Made by a program: the position numbers and the translations under genes
Source: Ectobius pallidus
Lineage: Eukaryota > Arthropoda > Insecta > Blattodea > Ectobiidae
DNA length: 64,000 nt
Direction of reading: 5' to 3'
Assembly (NCBI GenBank): GCA_964059195.1
Contig: CAXKWD010000008.1
Span: 44,321,502 to 44,385,501 of the forward strand
The notes under the pieces: model-generated
What the model was told of the DNA's origin: nothing
Seen by the model: only the letters and a program-made list of their open reading frames with translations
The model's database searches: none
In this document: positions 32,990 through 44,433 of the stretch, one piece after another
Layout: every line of letters begins with the position of its first letter
Numbering within the stretch: the stretch's first letter is position 1

Positions 32990-33640
32990 CCACCAATCTC
33001 TGACAAGATAGCTAGGCTTCTTCACAAACACAACATCAAAACAGTAAACATGTCACCACCAAAATTAAGACAGCTGATATGCCCCATAAAAGACTTCCTT
33101 GGACTGAGAAACCCAGGGATCTATGAAATCCCATTTCATTGTGGAGCTGTTAACATTGTACAGTACCATCGAGGCCAGATGGAGTGAACACAAGCACTGC
33201 ATCTGATTGGGATATCCAGACAAGTATACAGTGGTTCAACACCTGTACAAAAATGACCCCCACATAAACTTCCAAGATGTGATAAATACCCATACCAAAA
33301 TCTTTAATACAGACAATGGGCTAGAACTTAGTCAGGCCTGGAATCCAGCAATAAATCAGCTCCAAAAAGCTCGGGCCAAATCATGGCCAATGTATCAGAC
33401 CAATTTACAACCAATAGGATGCACAAGTTTTCCTGTCTTCTGATTGGCTGCTTTCCACCAATTCCATTATAATGTACAGGAGCTCCATTTGCTCCCACCC
33501 CTGATCACTTGTTCCCAAAAGATGGCTGCAGAACTAGTAGCTCCGAAAGCACGGAAAACTTAAACTTTTTCACCTGGTTGGAATCCTGAGAAACTGTCAT
33601 ACATGGATGAGCAAGTAGAGTTTCTGCTGAATTCTGCAGA
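32990..33640 (+). pseudogene. Penelope-like element GIY-YIG endonuclease remnant
   Basis: Two frames together give PIKDFLGLRNPGIYEIPFHC, then LGYPDKYTVVQHLYKND and GLELSQAW. NPGIYxIPCxCG ... HPDKSAVAEH is the GIY-YIG nuclease region at the C terminus of Penelope-like retroelements. The YIG half is eroded (VNIVQY). A frameshift near 33190 and a stop disable it. The segment after 33440, with TTTTTCACCTGGTTGGAATCC, looks like the 3' untranslated part. Confidence 0.6.
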
Positions 33641-33790
33641 CTGATAGTATCGTGTCATACAAGACATGAATTTAAATTTAATAAATTTTATTCTTTAAAT
33701 TTAATATTTTTCCTGCATTTTGCTGTAGGTGGTACAGAAGGTGCTTTTATGTTTTGATTTTCATGGAAGTACTTGTTAAGTTTTAATTAC

Positions 33791-33927
33791 CTTGCATTTG
33801 TGACTCCCATGTGACTGTTAATCTGATATTCACAGTCGTCATACCACAGTAGAAGCAATAAATTGTAAGCATGAGAGAACACATAGAGCGATACAATGAC
33901 TGTCAAGAACATAGTCATCCAGGAACC
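33791..33927 (-). CDS. TMEM117: TMEM117 internal exon
   Basis: A 137-bp exon starting GGT TCC TGG (GSWMTMFLTVIV) and ending VTNA plus two bases of a split codon completed by the exon at 20250-20506. It encodes a membrane span MFLTVIVSLYVFSHAYNLLL and a lumenal loop HMGVTN, matching the GSWMTMF...FIFSHIYN...YMGIRN region of vertebrate TMEM117. Acceptor TTAATTTCAG and donor GCAAG then GTAATT. Intron of 13,284 bp to the next exon and 18,039 bp to the previous one. No disabling change. Confidence 0.92.
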
Positions 33928-34329
33928 CTGAAATTAAGAAAAAAACAAGGCTATGAGTTCAAAGATGACCCAATGCAGACACTATGTTAAAGTATTGATA
34001 CCGGCACTTGATAAATAAGAATAGCTCTCATAGTTGTGAAATACTGGTAAACAATTTAATTCAAACGCCTTTTATATTTCTCACGCATACGGTAAGTAAA
34101 CTATGATAAATATTTGATTAAAAATAACATCGGTCATCAGTTCAGACTGTGCTGGGCATGTAAGGTGTAATAAGATTCTGCTTTAAATATTTATGGAAAA
34201 TAGTGTAGTAAATAATTTTAAGTAAACAATTTTAAGTAAACAAAATAAAGAAATAAATTATTTATAAATTATTAAATAAATTAAGTATATAATTAAACTT
34301 CTGGAGTTCGATGGTTCTAATTCCGAAAC
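33928..34329 (-). other. TMEM117: TMEM117 intron, no other feature
   Basis: AT-rich. No coding remnant seen. Confidence 0.5.
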
Positions 34330-34990
34330 CGGCCAATTTTTTTTTAATAATAAAAATAATAAATTTATTTATAGTACAAAAAAGCTACAATTTGCAGTTA
34401 GGTAAATACAAATACAAATATTATACAAATACAAATACAATACAATACAAGTGATAAACACCCGAAAGAGCAGAATGCTCGGGCTTGGGTGCAGTTCAGT
34501 TTTTAAACGTACAGCAATATCATACACACACATGCAAACATCACAAAACAAAACAAAACTAACATAAATTACAAGAGAACATAAAATTTCATTACTATTA
34601 ACATTTACTTATAAAATACATGAAGAAAATACGAAACTATTTTATAATATATCTTATTCTATTCTTAAAACTATTCACATTCATGTTATTTATATATGGA
34701 TGCTTTCTTAATACATTATTATATAGTCTTACTCCGAAATTAAACCCATGTTTCAGTGCAGCTGATGTATTACACTTATTTTCAATTAAGGGTGAGGAGG
34801 CAATTTGTCTTGTGTTATGAGGGTGAAAATGTGTTTTAAAATTAGACTTAGGCCTATGTTTATTGAAAATTCTTTTATATAGATTCAAAATATCTAATAC
34901 ATTAAATTCAGAGAAGATAAGTTGCATAGTGTAATCCAAAGGTTTCTTTAAGCAAATCTTTATTATACGTTTTTGCAGTAATAATAAAGG
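34330..34990 (-). mobile_element. LINE 3'-end remnant
   Basis: The minus-strand frame 34939-34637 contains HPHNTRQIASSPLIE, FGVRLYNNVLRKHP and VNSFKNRIRYII, the usual C terminus of jockey/CR1-type RT. It is followed by an AT-rich UTR with CAAATACAAATACAA repeats and a run of nine A (complement 34337-34345) that can be the tail. Heavily 5'-truncated. Confidence 0.65.
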
Positions 34991-35090
34991 AGTAACAATA
35001 ATTGAACCCCCCCCCCATTGATTAAAAAAGGAAAATTGTATAATTGTTTAAGTCTGCTTATAAATTACTTAATACGAGTATAAAACTTGG

Positions 35091-35270
35091 GAAGCTTAAA
35101 ACTCGTTACTGTGCATCTTAATTTTTAAAATTTTCCGGGTAGGACCCCCGGAAGCTTAAAACTCGTTATTGTGCATCTTAATTTTTAAAATTTTCGGTGG
35201 AGGACCCCCGGAAGCTTAAAACTTGTTATTGTGCATCTTAATTTTTAAAATTTTCCGGGGAAGGGCCCCG
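35091..35270. repeat. Three tandem 60-bp units
   Basis: GAAGCTTAAAACTCGTTAxT recurs at 35091, 35151 and 35211, each unit ending in a GGACCCCCG-like GC-rich block. Confidence 0.95.
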
Positions 35271-35550
35271 GACCCCCCTCTCCCTCGGGGGTATTCCATA
35301 CCTCCAGACCCTGCGGATGTTATAAAGCCCCCCCATATGGTCGGCCTGGTTACGCCTATGCTTCCCATGGACATTATAAATGTGTTTTCCAAGTTTCATG
35401 AAAATCCGAAAAAACGTATTGGACTTATGGCGCGTACAGACACACGGACGGACAGACGGACAGACATTTTTCGTCCCCACACACAATCTCATAAAGTACC
35501 ATACTGGCACTTAATAAATGTTAAAAATTTTCAAGTTTTTAATTAACATC
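35271..35550 (+). mobile_element. Probable 3' portion of an unclassified interspersed repeat
   Basis: TTTCCAAGTTTCATGAAAATC followed by ACGGACGGACAGACGGACAGAC is a motif pair common near the ends of insect interspersed repeats. No coding region; the class is not determined. Confidence 0.35.
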
Positions 35551-36105
35551 CTGTAATTTTGCTTATCCTACCGGTAACAAATATGGCATTTCTAGCAGTT
35601 ACAGTTCATTACGTCTTGCATCATTCTTTTGCTGGTCCATTGTATATATAATTTGCATAGCATTTAGACTTGTATTTTCTAGAACAGAATATATTTATGT
35701 TTCCATGTTGAATTTTAAATGTTTAAATCTGATCGGACAGATTAATTAGATAATGATATTACATGAGAAATTTATTTAGATTAGGCATTTTCTGTCTCGC
35801 CATTTTGTCAAATTCAGATGTTTCGTTCAAGATAAAATTTCTGTCATATGAGTATTAGCTATTTCAAACAATTAATATATAATGACAATTAAATATTCCT
35901 AGATGGAAGTTCAAGTATAATATAATTACATTGATTCAAAAGCAAACATACATATAGCAGATCTACAGGCCTATATGTATATATATTATTATTAAATATT
36001 CAGAAGTTCACAGACAACATATTATATCAACTAATGGGCCACCTTTGCTTACAAAGTATTGCTCCAGTGTCCCACTACAATTAACATTTACATTAATAGT
36101 GCCTT
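35551..36105. other. TMEM117 intron, AT-rich
   Basis: No coding or repeat feature recognised. Confidence 0.5.
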
Positions 36106-36112
36106 ATCTTTC

Positions 36113-36735
36113 ATAACTTGTAGTTTCTTCTTACTCTTTCCTTGTGGAGTCTTTCTTCTCTGATATTGTGGAAATAATACCCCAATGTTCTTAGGTCCTC
36201 TAATATTTTATCTTTATCCATCCCTCTTTCTTTACCAAACCACACGTATAATTCAAATAGGCTATCTCGTGTTGGCAGCCCTTCATTCTATAGCCAAAGT
36301 TCACAGAACGCCTTTGACATCCCATCAATGTGTATAAAATTTCCAATATAAAACACGGCTAAATATTTTCTAATAAATTCAAGTATCTTATTATCAGTTA
36401 ATCTAGAAAATGCGTATCTTTCACATTGAAATTTTTTAGTTAATTCAACAATTCTAGATTCTTTTAGTATTTCTTTTCTCTCTTTCCGAATTTTCACTAT
36501 CTGTTCTGGAATCCTATTTTCAGTAAATATGTTGCTGACATCGGTGTTCTGTGAGCCTTGGTCATTTGATTCCTCCGATTCGCTGCTTGAACTCTGTCGT
36601 GATCTCGTCTCGTTTCTCCTCTGCTGACTCCGTGCATTCTTGAGGGTCGTGCTGTGTGAGCAGGCTGTAATCTGTTCAAAGTTTATGTTTATCTTCTGAA
36701 ATCGCTCATGTGTAATACCTTACTTTTTCATATCA
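36113..36735 (-). pseudogene. Unrecognised coding remnant with one stop
   Basis: A minus-strand frame stays open for about 205 codons with a single TAG near 36288. It has a Ser/Glu-rich stretch (SRQSSSSESEESNDQGSQ) and a highly charged helix (KIRKERKEILKESRIVEL). A mixed region (DNKILEFIRKYLAVFYIGNF) and a final segment with YVWFGKERGMDKDKILEDL follow. I do not recognise the family. It lies just beyond the pogo element that abuts the LINE 3' end, so it may be from another mobile element. Confidence 0.4.
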
Positions 36736-36741
36736 TGTATA

Positions 36742-37236
36742 CAGTGGACCTCGAGATACGAGTGCCCTAACATACGAGTTATTTGAGATACGAGCTGTCG
36801 AACGAGCTAAGTTTTGTTTTGAAATACGAGCGACATTTGAGATACGAGGAACGGCCAGCTGCGCTGTCGAAGCATCTTTGCTAAGTTTTTCTAGGACTTT
36901 GCGCTTTTTGTGCATTTACATACTTTATCACATTTCTTTTTATAATCATGGGTCCGAAGAAAGTGTAACAAATATGTATGTACACTTTATAAAACCAGTT
37001 TTTTTTGCATTACATTCTCTTTTATTATGTTTTTATACAATATTTGTAATTTATAAATACATTTTTCTTATTCAAAAACACGTAACAAAAACAATTGGGG
37101 GTAGCATTTTTGGGGCTGGAACGGATTAATGGCATTTCAATTAATTTCAATGGGGAAAATTGCTTTGAGATAGGAGCAAATTGACATACGAGCAAGGTTA
37201 CGGAACGAATTAAACTCGTATCTCGAGGTATCACTG
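36742..37236 (+). mobile_element. Internally deleted pogo/Tigger-type element, 495 bp
   Basis: Terminal inverted repeats CAGTGGACCTCGAGATACGAG and its near-complement (ACTCGTATCTCGAGGTATCACTG) are flanked by TA on both sides. An ATG at 36948 starts MGPKKV and then a stop; MGPKK is the usual start of Tigger-family transposases. Only this scrap of coding sequence is left. Confidence 0.8.
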
Positions 37237-37399
37237 TACTTGCTCTTATGTATTTTCTTTTCTTATGTATTCCACTCTTTTTTAATTAGTATACTTCTAG
37301 CACTATGCCCCTACCCTCCTGGAAGCTTACAATGTGTTACTCTTGGGCTATTGGCCTAGTTCTTCTTCTACCGTCTGTCTATCAATCGCCCGTTCCCAG

Positions 37400-37993
37400 T
37401 TATTTTTGATATTGTATAGCTAATAGTTTCCCCATCTTTCTTACATCTATCTTCTTATTATTGTTTATTACTCTGTTGTAAAGTACATTTGAATGCAGAT
37501 CCCTCAATTCTTTCTCTAAGTACTTTTGTCTCCATCTCTCATTTGCTATACATTCTAGCATTATATGTTGGGACTCAGAAGCCCTTTTCATAGTGGGCAC
37601 TTACCCTTCTCAAAGTTCCTCCTACTATACCGTAATTTCCATATGCCTAACCTGAACCAAGCCCAGCCCCAATCTCATTTTGAGAGCAACTACTAACATA
37701 CTTTTCTTGTACCCATTCCGTTTTCATTTGCACATAGAAAACTAACAAGATTTTCTCTTTCATTATCCCTAAGCATTCTTGTCTTCTGCTGTCCCTAGCT
37801 TGCTGCAGTATAATGTTGCTAATTGTTTTTATATCTAGCTCCCGGCTTAGCATTTTTCCCCAAATCATGCCAATTCCTAATTTCTCGGGCTGGGACTTTA
37901 TGTCCTCTATTCTGCCCTTTCATGCTTTCCCTGAATTTAGGCATTTGTTCCCCATTTCAATTTGCTCCATATGTCATGGTTTGAGTAAGTTAC
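37400..37993 (-). pseudogene. C-terminal part of the split LINE ORF2
   Basis: Minus-strand frames give MIWGKMLSRELDIKTISNII, then QECLGIMKEKILLVFYVQMK, then QHIMLECIANERWRQKYLEK. The HxMLEC with upstream remnants is what remains of the Cys/His domain after LINE RT. It continues the RT that stops at 45612 on the same strand. If the 38.0-45.6 kb insertion and one 13-bp repeat are taken out, the reading frame runs on through KEEG-NLLKP. Stops and shifts show decay. Confidence 0.65.
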
Positions 37994-38688
37994 CCTCTTC
38001 TTTATTAATAAACTTCATCTTGTATATGAGGGTAATTTAGAATAGGAGTTGTAAGACAATTTTTTTTAGCCTAAACCCTCAATAAAAGTTAATCAACTAA
38101 TGAAGCGAAAGACTAATAAAAAAAATCGTGTATTATTTATAAGATATATGAAGTGATAGCCTATAATTATGATACTAAGAAAAGAAAAATAGAAAATTGA
38201 AGTGATGAGACAACATGTTACTTGGTTTGCTGTATTAAATTTAGAGAAATGTCTAACACTGACATGTAATTGGGAGTTCGCTGGCAAAGCATAGTATGTA
38301 ATAAATAGTAGACTACCATAGCCTACAACAACCTAGCGTGCTGGGAATTGTAGAGTAGGTAACAGCAAGGAAATACAATCTTAAGATAACAGATTTATAA
38401 CAATACCTAGATTTACAATTACAAGTAGAATATCTCCACATATCTCGGAATTCTCAAGCATGACAACAAACGTCCTAGTATATATATCTAACAAGATATT
38501 TAGTCCTATAATATAACAATCTAAATTCAAAAGGAAGTATCAACCTTATCAAAAGCAATTACATGAAAGACAAGAACATATGGCCATTAATATCACATAA
38601 CTCTGAAATAATAATATCTGAAATAATATCATAATATCTGAAAACTCTAAACTTAAAATCCGCACTAGGAATATTTTAACAAGTAAAC

Positions 38689-39100
38689 AGGGCCGTCGCG
38701 TGGGCGCCGCGACCAGGGGGGCGCCATGGCAATGGCAAAAATAAAACAACAAAATTTGAAAAATAAGTTAGATGTATGTAACGTATTTTTTAAAGTTAGG
38801 TAGGCCTATAACTGAATTTAAATATTATGTTGTATGTATTTATTGAATAAATAAATATTTGAGACCAATAATTTTATATTTGTTAAGGTATCCCAAAATA
38901 AAAATTTGCTCAAAATTGAGCAGCTGAATTTGCTTGTATACTGTTAATAATAATAGCCTAATAATATACTCTATTGTGGGCCTTAAATCTTTGAATCCTT
39001 ACAGATAGGTGGAATGCCGGGTGGGTGCACGTGGGATTGAGTTTGGGGGGGGGCAGACAAAATCTTGCCCCGGGCACCCACAAACCACGCGACGGCCCTG
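38689..39100. mobile_element. hAT-type MITE, 412 bp
   Basis: Ends CAGGGCCGTCGCGTGG and CCACGCGACGGCCCTG are perfect inverted repeats with the hAT-typical CAGGG start. An exact 8-bp duplication CAAGTAAA lies on both sides (38681-38688, 39101-39108). Non-coding. Confidence 0.9.
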
Positions 39101-39199
39101 CAAGTAAAAATGCCCGAAGGGAATTTCTTATAACCACAAACAATTTCCTTTCAATCTGATGACTACAGGTGGCTATTATATAACTAACTTTGATTTAAG

Positions 39200-40430
39200 C
39201 AGGGGTGCCCACAGGGGGGGTTAAGACGCAGACTGCGTCATTGAAATTTCTGGGGGGGGCAAAATATTATCGTTTTATGAATTTTCTGGGGGGGGGGGGT
39301 TGAAAATTGTTGCAAAATTAGCGTTTTATATGTTAAAAATAAAAACGGTCAAGTTTTATAACTTCAAAAGGTTTCTTCTAACAGTGGATTAGGAAAGGGG
39401 GGTCCACGGGGTTTGGACCCCCCAAAAGTCAAAACCTAAAATTCTGTATTTGTATTTAAAAAAATATTTATTTAAATAAACAAGATTTGTTGGTGTGTCA
39501 AATATGATATAGCAGTTATTTTCTTTTCATAACATAATGAGTAGGCTTATTATATCCACTGTTCCACGTGTTATTCAACTTTTCTTATAAATAGTAATAA
39601 GTATTATAACTTAAGTAACAATTTCTTGTTTAAGTTGCCATGTCTTAGAGTACAGTAAACAAATTTGTAATTAGTTTTTCAGTGCTAAAATAGCATAAAA
39701 TGTGATTTTCATTAGTTCAACATTTAAAAATTTCCCGGGGGTGGACACCTGACTTAGGTAACATTTTCTTGTTTACATTGGCACGTCTTAGAGTATGGTA
39801 AACAAATTTCCAAACTGGATTTTGAGTGCTAAAATAGCGTAAAATGTTATTTTCATTAGTTCAATATTTAAAAATTTTCCAGGGGTGGAGGCCCCACTTA
39901 GGTAATGATTTATTATTTACATTGGCATGTCTTAGAGTATGGTAAACAAATTTCCTAACTAGTTTTTTAGTACTAAAATAGACTAAAATGTGATTTTCGT
40001 TAGTTCAATATTTAAAAATTTCCCGGGGTGGACACAATTTCTTGTTTACATTGGCATGTCTTAGAGTATGATAAACAAATTTCCTAACTAGTTTTTGAGT
40101 GCTAAAATAGCGTAAAATGTGATTTTCATTAGTTCAATATCTAAAAATTTTCTGGGGATGGACCCCCGACCCCCATTTTGGGGGTATTCCAAACCCCCCC
40201 GGCACTTTCGACCCTCCCCGCAATTATTTTCTGGCTACTTATTTTGTTGCACTTATTATATTATTAATATAATGTTACAAAGTGGCCCAAGAAGTTAAAG
40301 CAACAAAAAATAAATAAATTAAAAAAATAACCCTCCACCCTAGAAAATATCATATGGGCGCCCTTGTTGATAGCCAATCAGGTTGGGGGGGGGTGTGAGT
40401 CATGAAGCTTGAAGGGGGTGGGCACCCCTG
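39200..40430. mobile_element. hAT-type element, 1.23 kb, non-coding
   Basis: Ends CAGGGGTGCCCAC and GTGGGCACCCCTG are perfect inverted repeats. The flanks share TTTAAG (ATTTAAG left, GTTTAAG right), a probable worn target duplication. The interior is a tandem array and G/C-rich runs with no transposase. Confidence 0.75.
39610..40160. repeat. Tandem array of 130-143-bp units in the hAT element
   Basis: Four copies of a unit containing CATGTCTTAGAGTATGGTAA and GTGATTTTCATTAGTTCAA, each ending in a TTTCCCGGGGxTGGAC block. Copy starts are near 39625, 39768, 39911 and 40041. Confidence 0.85.
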
Positions 40431-40479
40431 GTTTAAGTTCCAATAGGCAAAATCTTAACGAGGGAACAGTCTAATGGCT

Positions 40480-41390
40480 TGTTTACCTTCGGACTAGACT
40501 TCTTTGACATATAATGACAACTGGTAAATATTATGCCAATTTATTTTAATTTAAAAAGCAATTAGAAAACAATGTTAACAAGAGGTAAACTGAAGCTTGT
40601 TGGCTTTTATAACTAGACTTCTTTAGATCATAATAAGAACTGGTAAATATTATGCTAATTTATTTTGATTTCAATAGGAATTAGCAAATAATGTTAACAC
40701 AGGCCAAAGCTGAAGCTCGTTTACTTTCAGAACTAAACTTCTTTAGCATATATTAAGAACTGGTAAATATTATGCCAATTTATTTTAATTTCAATAGCCA
40801 TTAGAAAATAATGTTAACAAGAGGTAAGGTTGAGACTTCTTTACTTTCAGAACTAACTCCTTTTTCCATATAATAAATACTGGGGAATATTATCCACTTT
40901 ATTTTAATTTCAAAATCGATTAGCAAATAATCTTGACAAATGCCAAGGCTGAAAACTTCTTTACTTCGATAACTAGACTTCTTTACCATATAATAAGAAC
41001 TGGCAAATACTATGCCAATATATTTTGATTTCAATAGCAATTAGCAAATAATCTTAACAAGTGCCAAGGCTGAAAACTTCTTTACCATATAATAAGAACT
41101 GGTAAATACTATGCCAAAATATTTTAGTTTCAATAACAATTAGCAAATAATGTTAACAAGGGCAAAGGTTAAAGTTTGTTTACTTTCAGAACTAGGCTTC
41201 TTTACCAAATAATAAATACTGGGGAATATTATCCACTTTATTTTAATTTCAAAATCGATTAGCAAATAATCCTGACAAATACCAAGGCTGAAAAATTCTT
41301 TACTTTCATAACTAGACTTCTTTACCATATAATAAGAACTGGTAAATACTATGCCAAAATATTTTAGTTTCATTAACAATTAGCAAATAA
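40480..41390. repeat. Satellite-like tandem array, about 120-bp unit
   Basis: Eight copies of ACTAGACTTCTTTxxCATATA followed by AATAAGAACTGGTAAATA at about 40493, 40611, 40731, 40850, 40972, 41078, 41191 and 41309. The sixth copy is shortened. Confidence 0.85.
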
Positions 41391-41700
41391 ACTTAACCTC
41401 AATATGTTTTCAAGACAAGGTTACCCTAAATATAATGGCAATTAGGCACTGATATATTAATTAGTTTCAGCTTAAAATGGAAACTGTCTTACAATAATAA
41501 TCTGAATATTAATATGCTTTCAACGCAAGGTTACCTTTAATATAATGGCACTAGGCACAGATATATTAATTAGTTTCAGCTTAATATGGAAATCACCTTA
41601 CAATAATAATCTGAATATTAATATTCTTTCAAGCCAAGGTTACCTTTAATATAATGTCACTAGGCACAGCCATATAAAGCAGGTTAATTCCATCGTATAA
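41391..41700. repeat. Second tandem array, about 111-bp unit
   Basis: Three copies with CAAGGTTACCTTTAATATAATG and ATATATTAATTAGTTTCAGC, spaced 110-112 bp, directly after the 120-bp array. Confidence 0.8.
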
Positions 41701-43675
41701 TGGAAATTATTTTACAGGAATAATCTGAACATTAATATACTAATACTGAGTGGTAACTGAAACTCACAGCACAATTCACCAATTAATTAGCTTAGTACGG
41801 GCAAGGGTTTTTGCATGGCCAATACATGAAAAATGGCTACCTTTACGTTCATTTGTGAACACGTGACTCAGGCTCTGGATGACAAGAAATCTCCACACCA
41901 AAACTAGCCGGAGAATATAGTTTAATTTATGTTTGAAAAGACAAACAATTAACGAAACTTTGACATATATGTGAATCAAAGGCAAGTAATTCTCTGAGTT
42001 TCATCGGTATTATGTAAAACAATATCATAAGGTCATTGTGTCACTAGGTGACCTTCAACAATATGGCAGCCTATCGTTACCTTTACAACGGCACAATACA
42101 TAATTTTTTTTTTCAGTGTCAAGAAGTCTTTGAATACTCCCCATAATATTTAGTAGAAAGGCATATTAAGTGACTCAAAACGGAGTACAAATACTCCCCT
42201 ATTTAACATATGTGGATAGCAATTCTAACATCAACATTTCTGACCATAAATAAAATGTGGCTGTTAAACAGACATGACATGAAAGGCTTGGTTACGAATC
42301 AAAATGAATGTTTCGTGTCTCGACTAGAATAGAATAGGTGAAGCTACAGTTATATCTCTCACCAACATTGCACATACCTCAAAGGACGAATCCAGCGATC
42401 CAGACAGCGAGCACCACACAACTTTATACTAGGAAGCTCAGTACGGTTCTTCTGGCATGGCTCACGGAGGCGGAAACTCATGACCAAGTCAACGATCCGG
42501 AGCATGCGCAGAACACAGAACAAGAGAGAGCGCAAGAGCGGACTACATACTCGCTACAACATACGTCATAGTGTGACATAAGCTCACAGTGAACTATTAA
42601 TCACCGTGTATTTTGTTATATTGTCAAGTATTAGTTAAGATAGTTAGGTTAGAAAAACCTGTTGGCATATAGAATTTTAAAAATACAAAAATATATTTAA
42701 TTACATATAAACGTTAATATGTCAGATTAAACGTATGTAGTATCATAATAAAATAGACCTAATATTTATTAGTATCACATCAAGTATAAATATAGATCAC
42801 CAGTTAGACAGATTAAAATGGCTTAAGCCAATGATGGTACATCCTGTACCGAAATGTACATAAAAAAAAAGATTAGTAGCAGTAAAGCACTCATCATGAA
42901 AACATCTATATGAAAGCCTCAATTGAATCACAAGATTCAAGGACTGAAGATGGTACATCCTATACCGAAATGTAGATATCCAGATAATCAACTTTACAAA
43001 CTAAGAAGCAACTGACTAATTCTGCACATCTACACTCGTTAGTGATTTCTATGGGAAAAACTGACTTTATCCATCAGATAAGAAGTGCTAATATACTAAA
43101 ATAGATAACTTGCTCACATTTCTCTACTTTTTAATGAGATATATACGATCTAATTATACTGTATCGCTTATGCAAGTTAAGTTAGAATTATCTAAAAATG
43201 TTTGTGTTTGACATATATCTTCTATGTATGATATGATTAATATATGGTAGGCCTACATATAATCTACCACTTGTCACTATTAGCTACTATCAGCCTTTTA
43301 GAACATAACTAGGCATTTGAAGAGTGAATATCTAATCATTTTTATATAATTGTACCACGTACATATGTGTTAAATTAAGATATAACAACAAGACTTTTCA
43401 ACATTGTATATCTGTAGGCCTAGATATCTGTAAACAAATCTTATACATAGCTTCCTTTAACATCTCTTTAAGCTTAATTTTTCTACAAATTTTGTAAATA
43501 TATTATAATGAATTGGTACTTTATTGTGATTTTTAATGAACTCATAGTTTTTTTGTAATGATGTTGACCACCAGTCTTTGAATAAATTAATCAATATCAA
43601 CTGTTTTTTATCATTGGCTTAAGCCATTTTTAATCTGTCTAACTGGTGATCTATATTTATACTTGATGTGATACC

Positions 43676-44167
43676 GTGCGTTTCTTTTTAAAGCGGAGCT
43701 AAAGCGCTTTACGAGTGATGCATCAAAACCCGTTTCTTTTTACATTTTGCTGCAGCTCCGCTTTACCCCCACTCTACCTCCCGTGCAGCGAACTCAAATC
43801 TCGCTTTACGACTGATGCATGGTTTTCGCTGCAAACTGTCATGGCGGACTATGTGATCATCGAAAATTTCCTTGATGGATTTAACATCATTGTTCAAATT
43901 CCCAAGTACGAACGCCTTCTTCAGCACAGTTAGTATCATGTGATTTTACCTGTACATCATATAGTACAATAATTATTCATTGCCATCCCGGCAAAACTGT
44001 TATTTGCACGTGTTTTAACCACGTTAGAGGAATGTAAACATTGCCGGTCTCATTGAGCAAGCTGTCAGCTGATCAACTTTGCCGTTCTTTTTTGTCTGCA
44101 GTGGTCGTCAATCACTCGTGCATCACTCGTAAAGCGCTTTACAGGTTTGCTTTAAAAAGAAACGCAC
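43676..44167. mobile_element. 492-bp TIR element in the palindrome arm
   Basis: Inverted termini GTGCGTTTCTTTTTAAAGC extend with mismatches through TAAAGCGCTTTACGAGTGATGC to about 48 bp. The flanks carry TGATAC on both sides (43669-43674, 44168-44173). The uninterrupted matching site at 42765-42780 shows that one copy of TGATAC was the target. A short frame inside (MADYVIIENFLDGF) has no known relative to me. Confidence 0.8.
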
Positions 44168-44433
44168 TGATACTAATAAATATTAGGTCTATTTTATTAT
44201 GATACTATATACGTTTAATCTGACATATTAACGTTTATACGTAATTAAATATATTTTTGTATTTTTAAAATTCTATATACCAACAGGTTTTTCTAACCTA
44301 ACTATCTTAATTAATACTTGACAATATAACAAAATACACGGTGATTAATAGTTCACTTCAATTTTCTATTTTTCTGTTCCTAGTATCATAATTATATCAC
44401 TTTTCATATATCTTATAAATAATACACGATTTG

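Larger units (their letters stand above)
38206..42587. mobile_element. 4.4-kb unclassified insertion with 5-bp target duplication
   Basis: Compared with the right arm of the surrounding palindrome, this segment interrupts the sequence GAAGTGA|ACTATT, with AGTGA on both sides (38201-38205 and 42588-42592). Ends read TGAGACAAC and AAGCTCAC. It has no supported coding frame, but contains two hAT-type elements and two tandem arrays. Confidence 0.5.

Noticed and set aside
36878..37129. Plus-strand ORF of 83 codons as a gene
   Set aside because: Lies within the deleted pogo element and is out of frame with its MGPKK start.
40480..41400. CRISPR-like regular array
   Set aside because: Repeats are whole 120-bp units without unique spacers; ordinary tandem repeats in an animal genome.
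43715..43933. 72-codon ORF as a host gene
   Set aside because: Lies wholly inside a TIR element; reported only as a curiosity.
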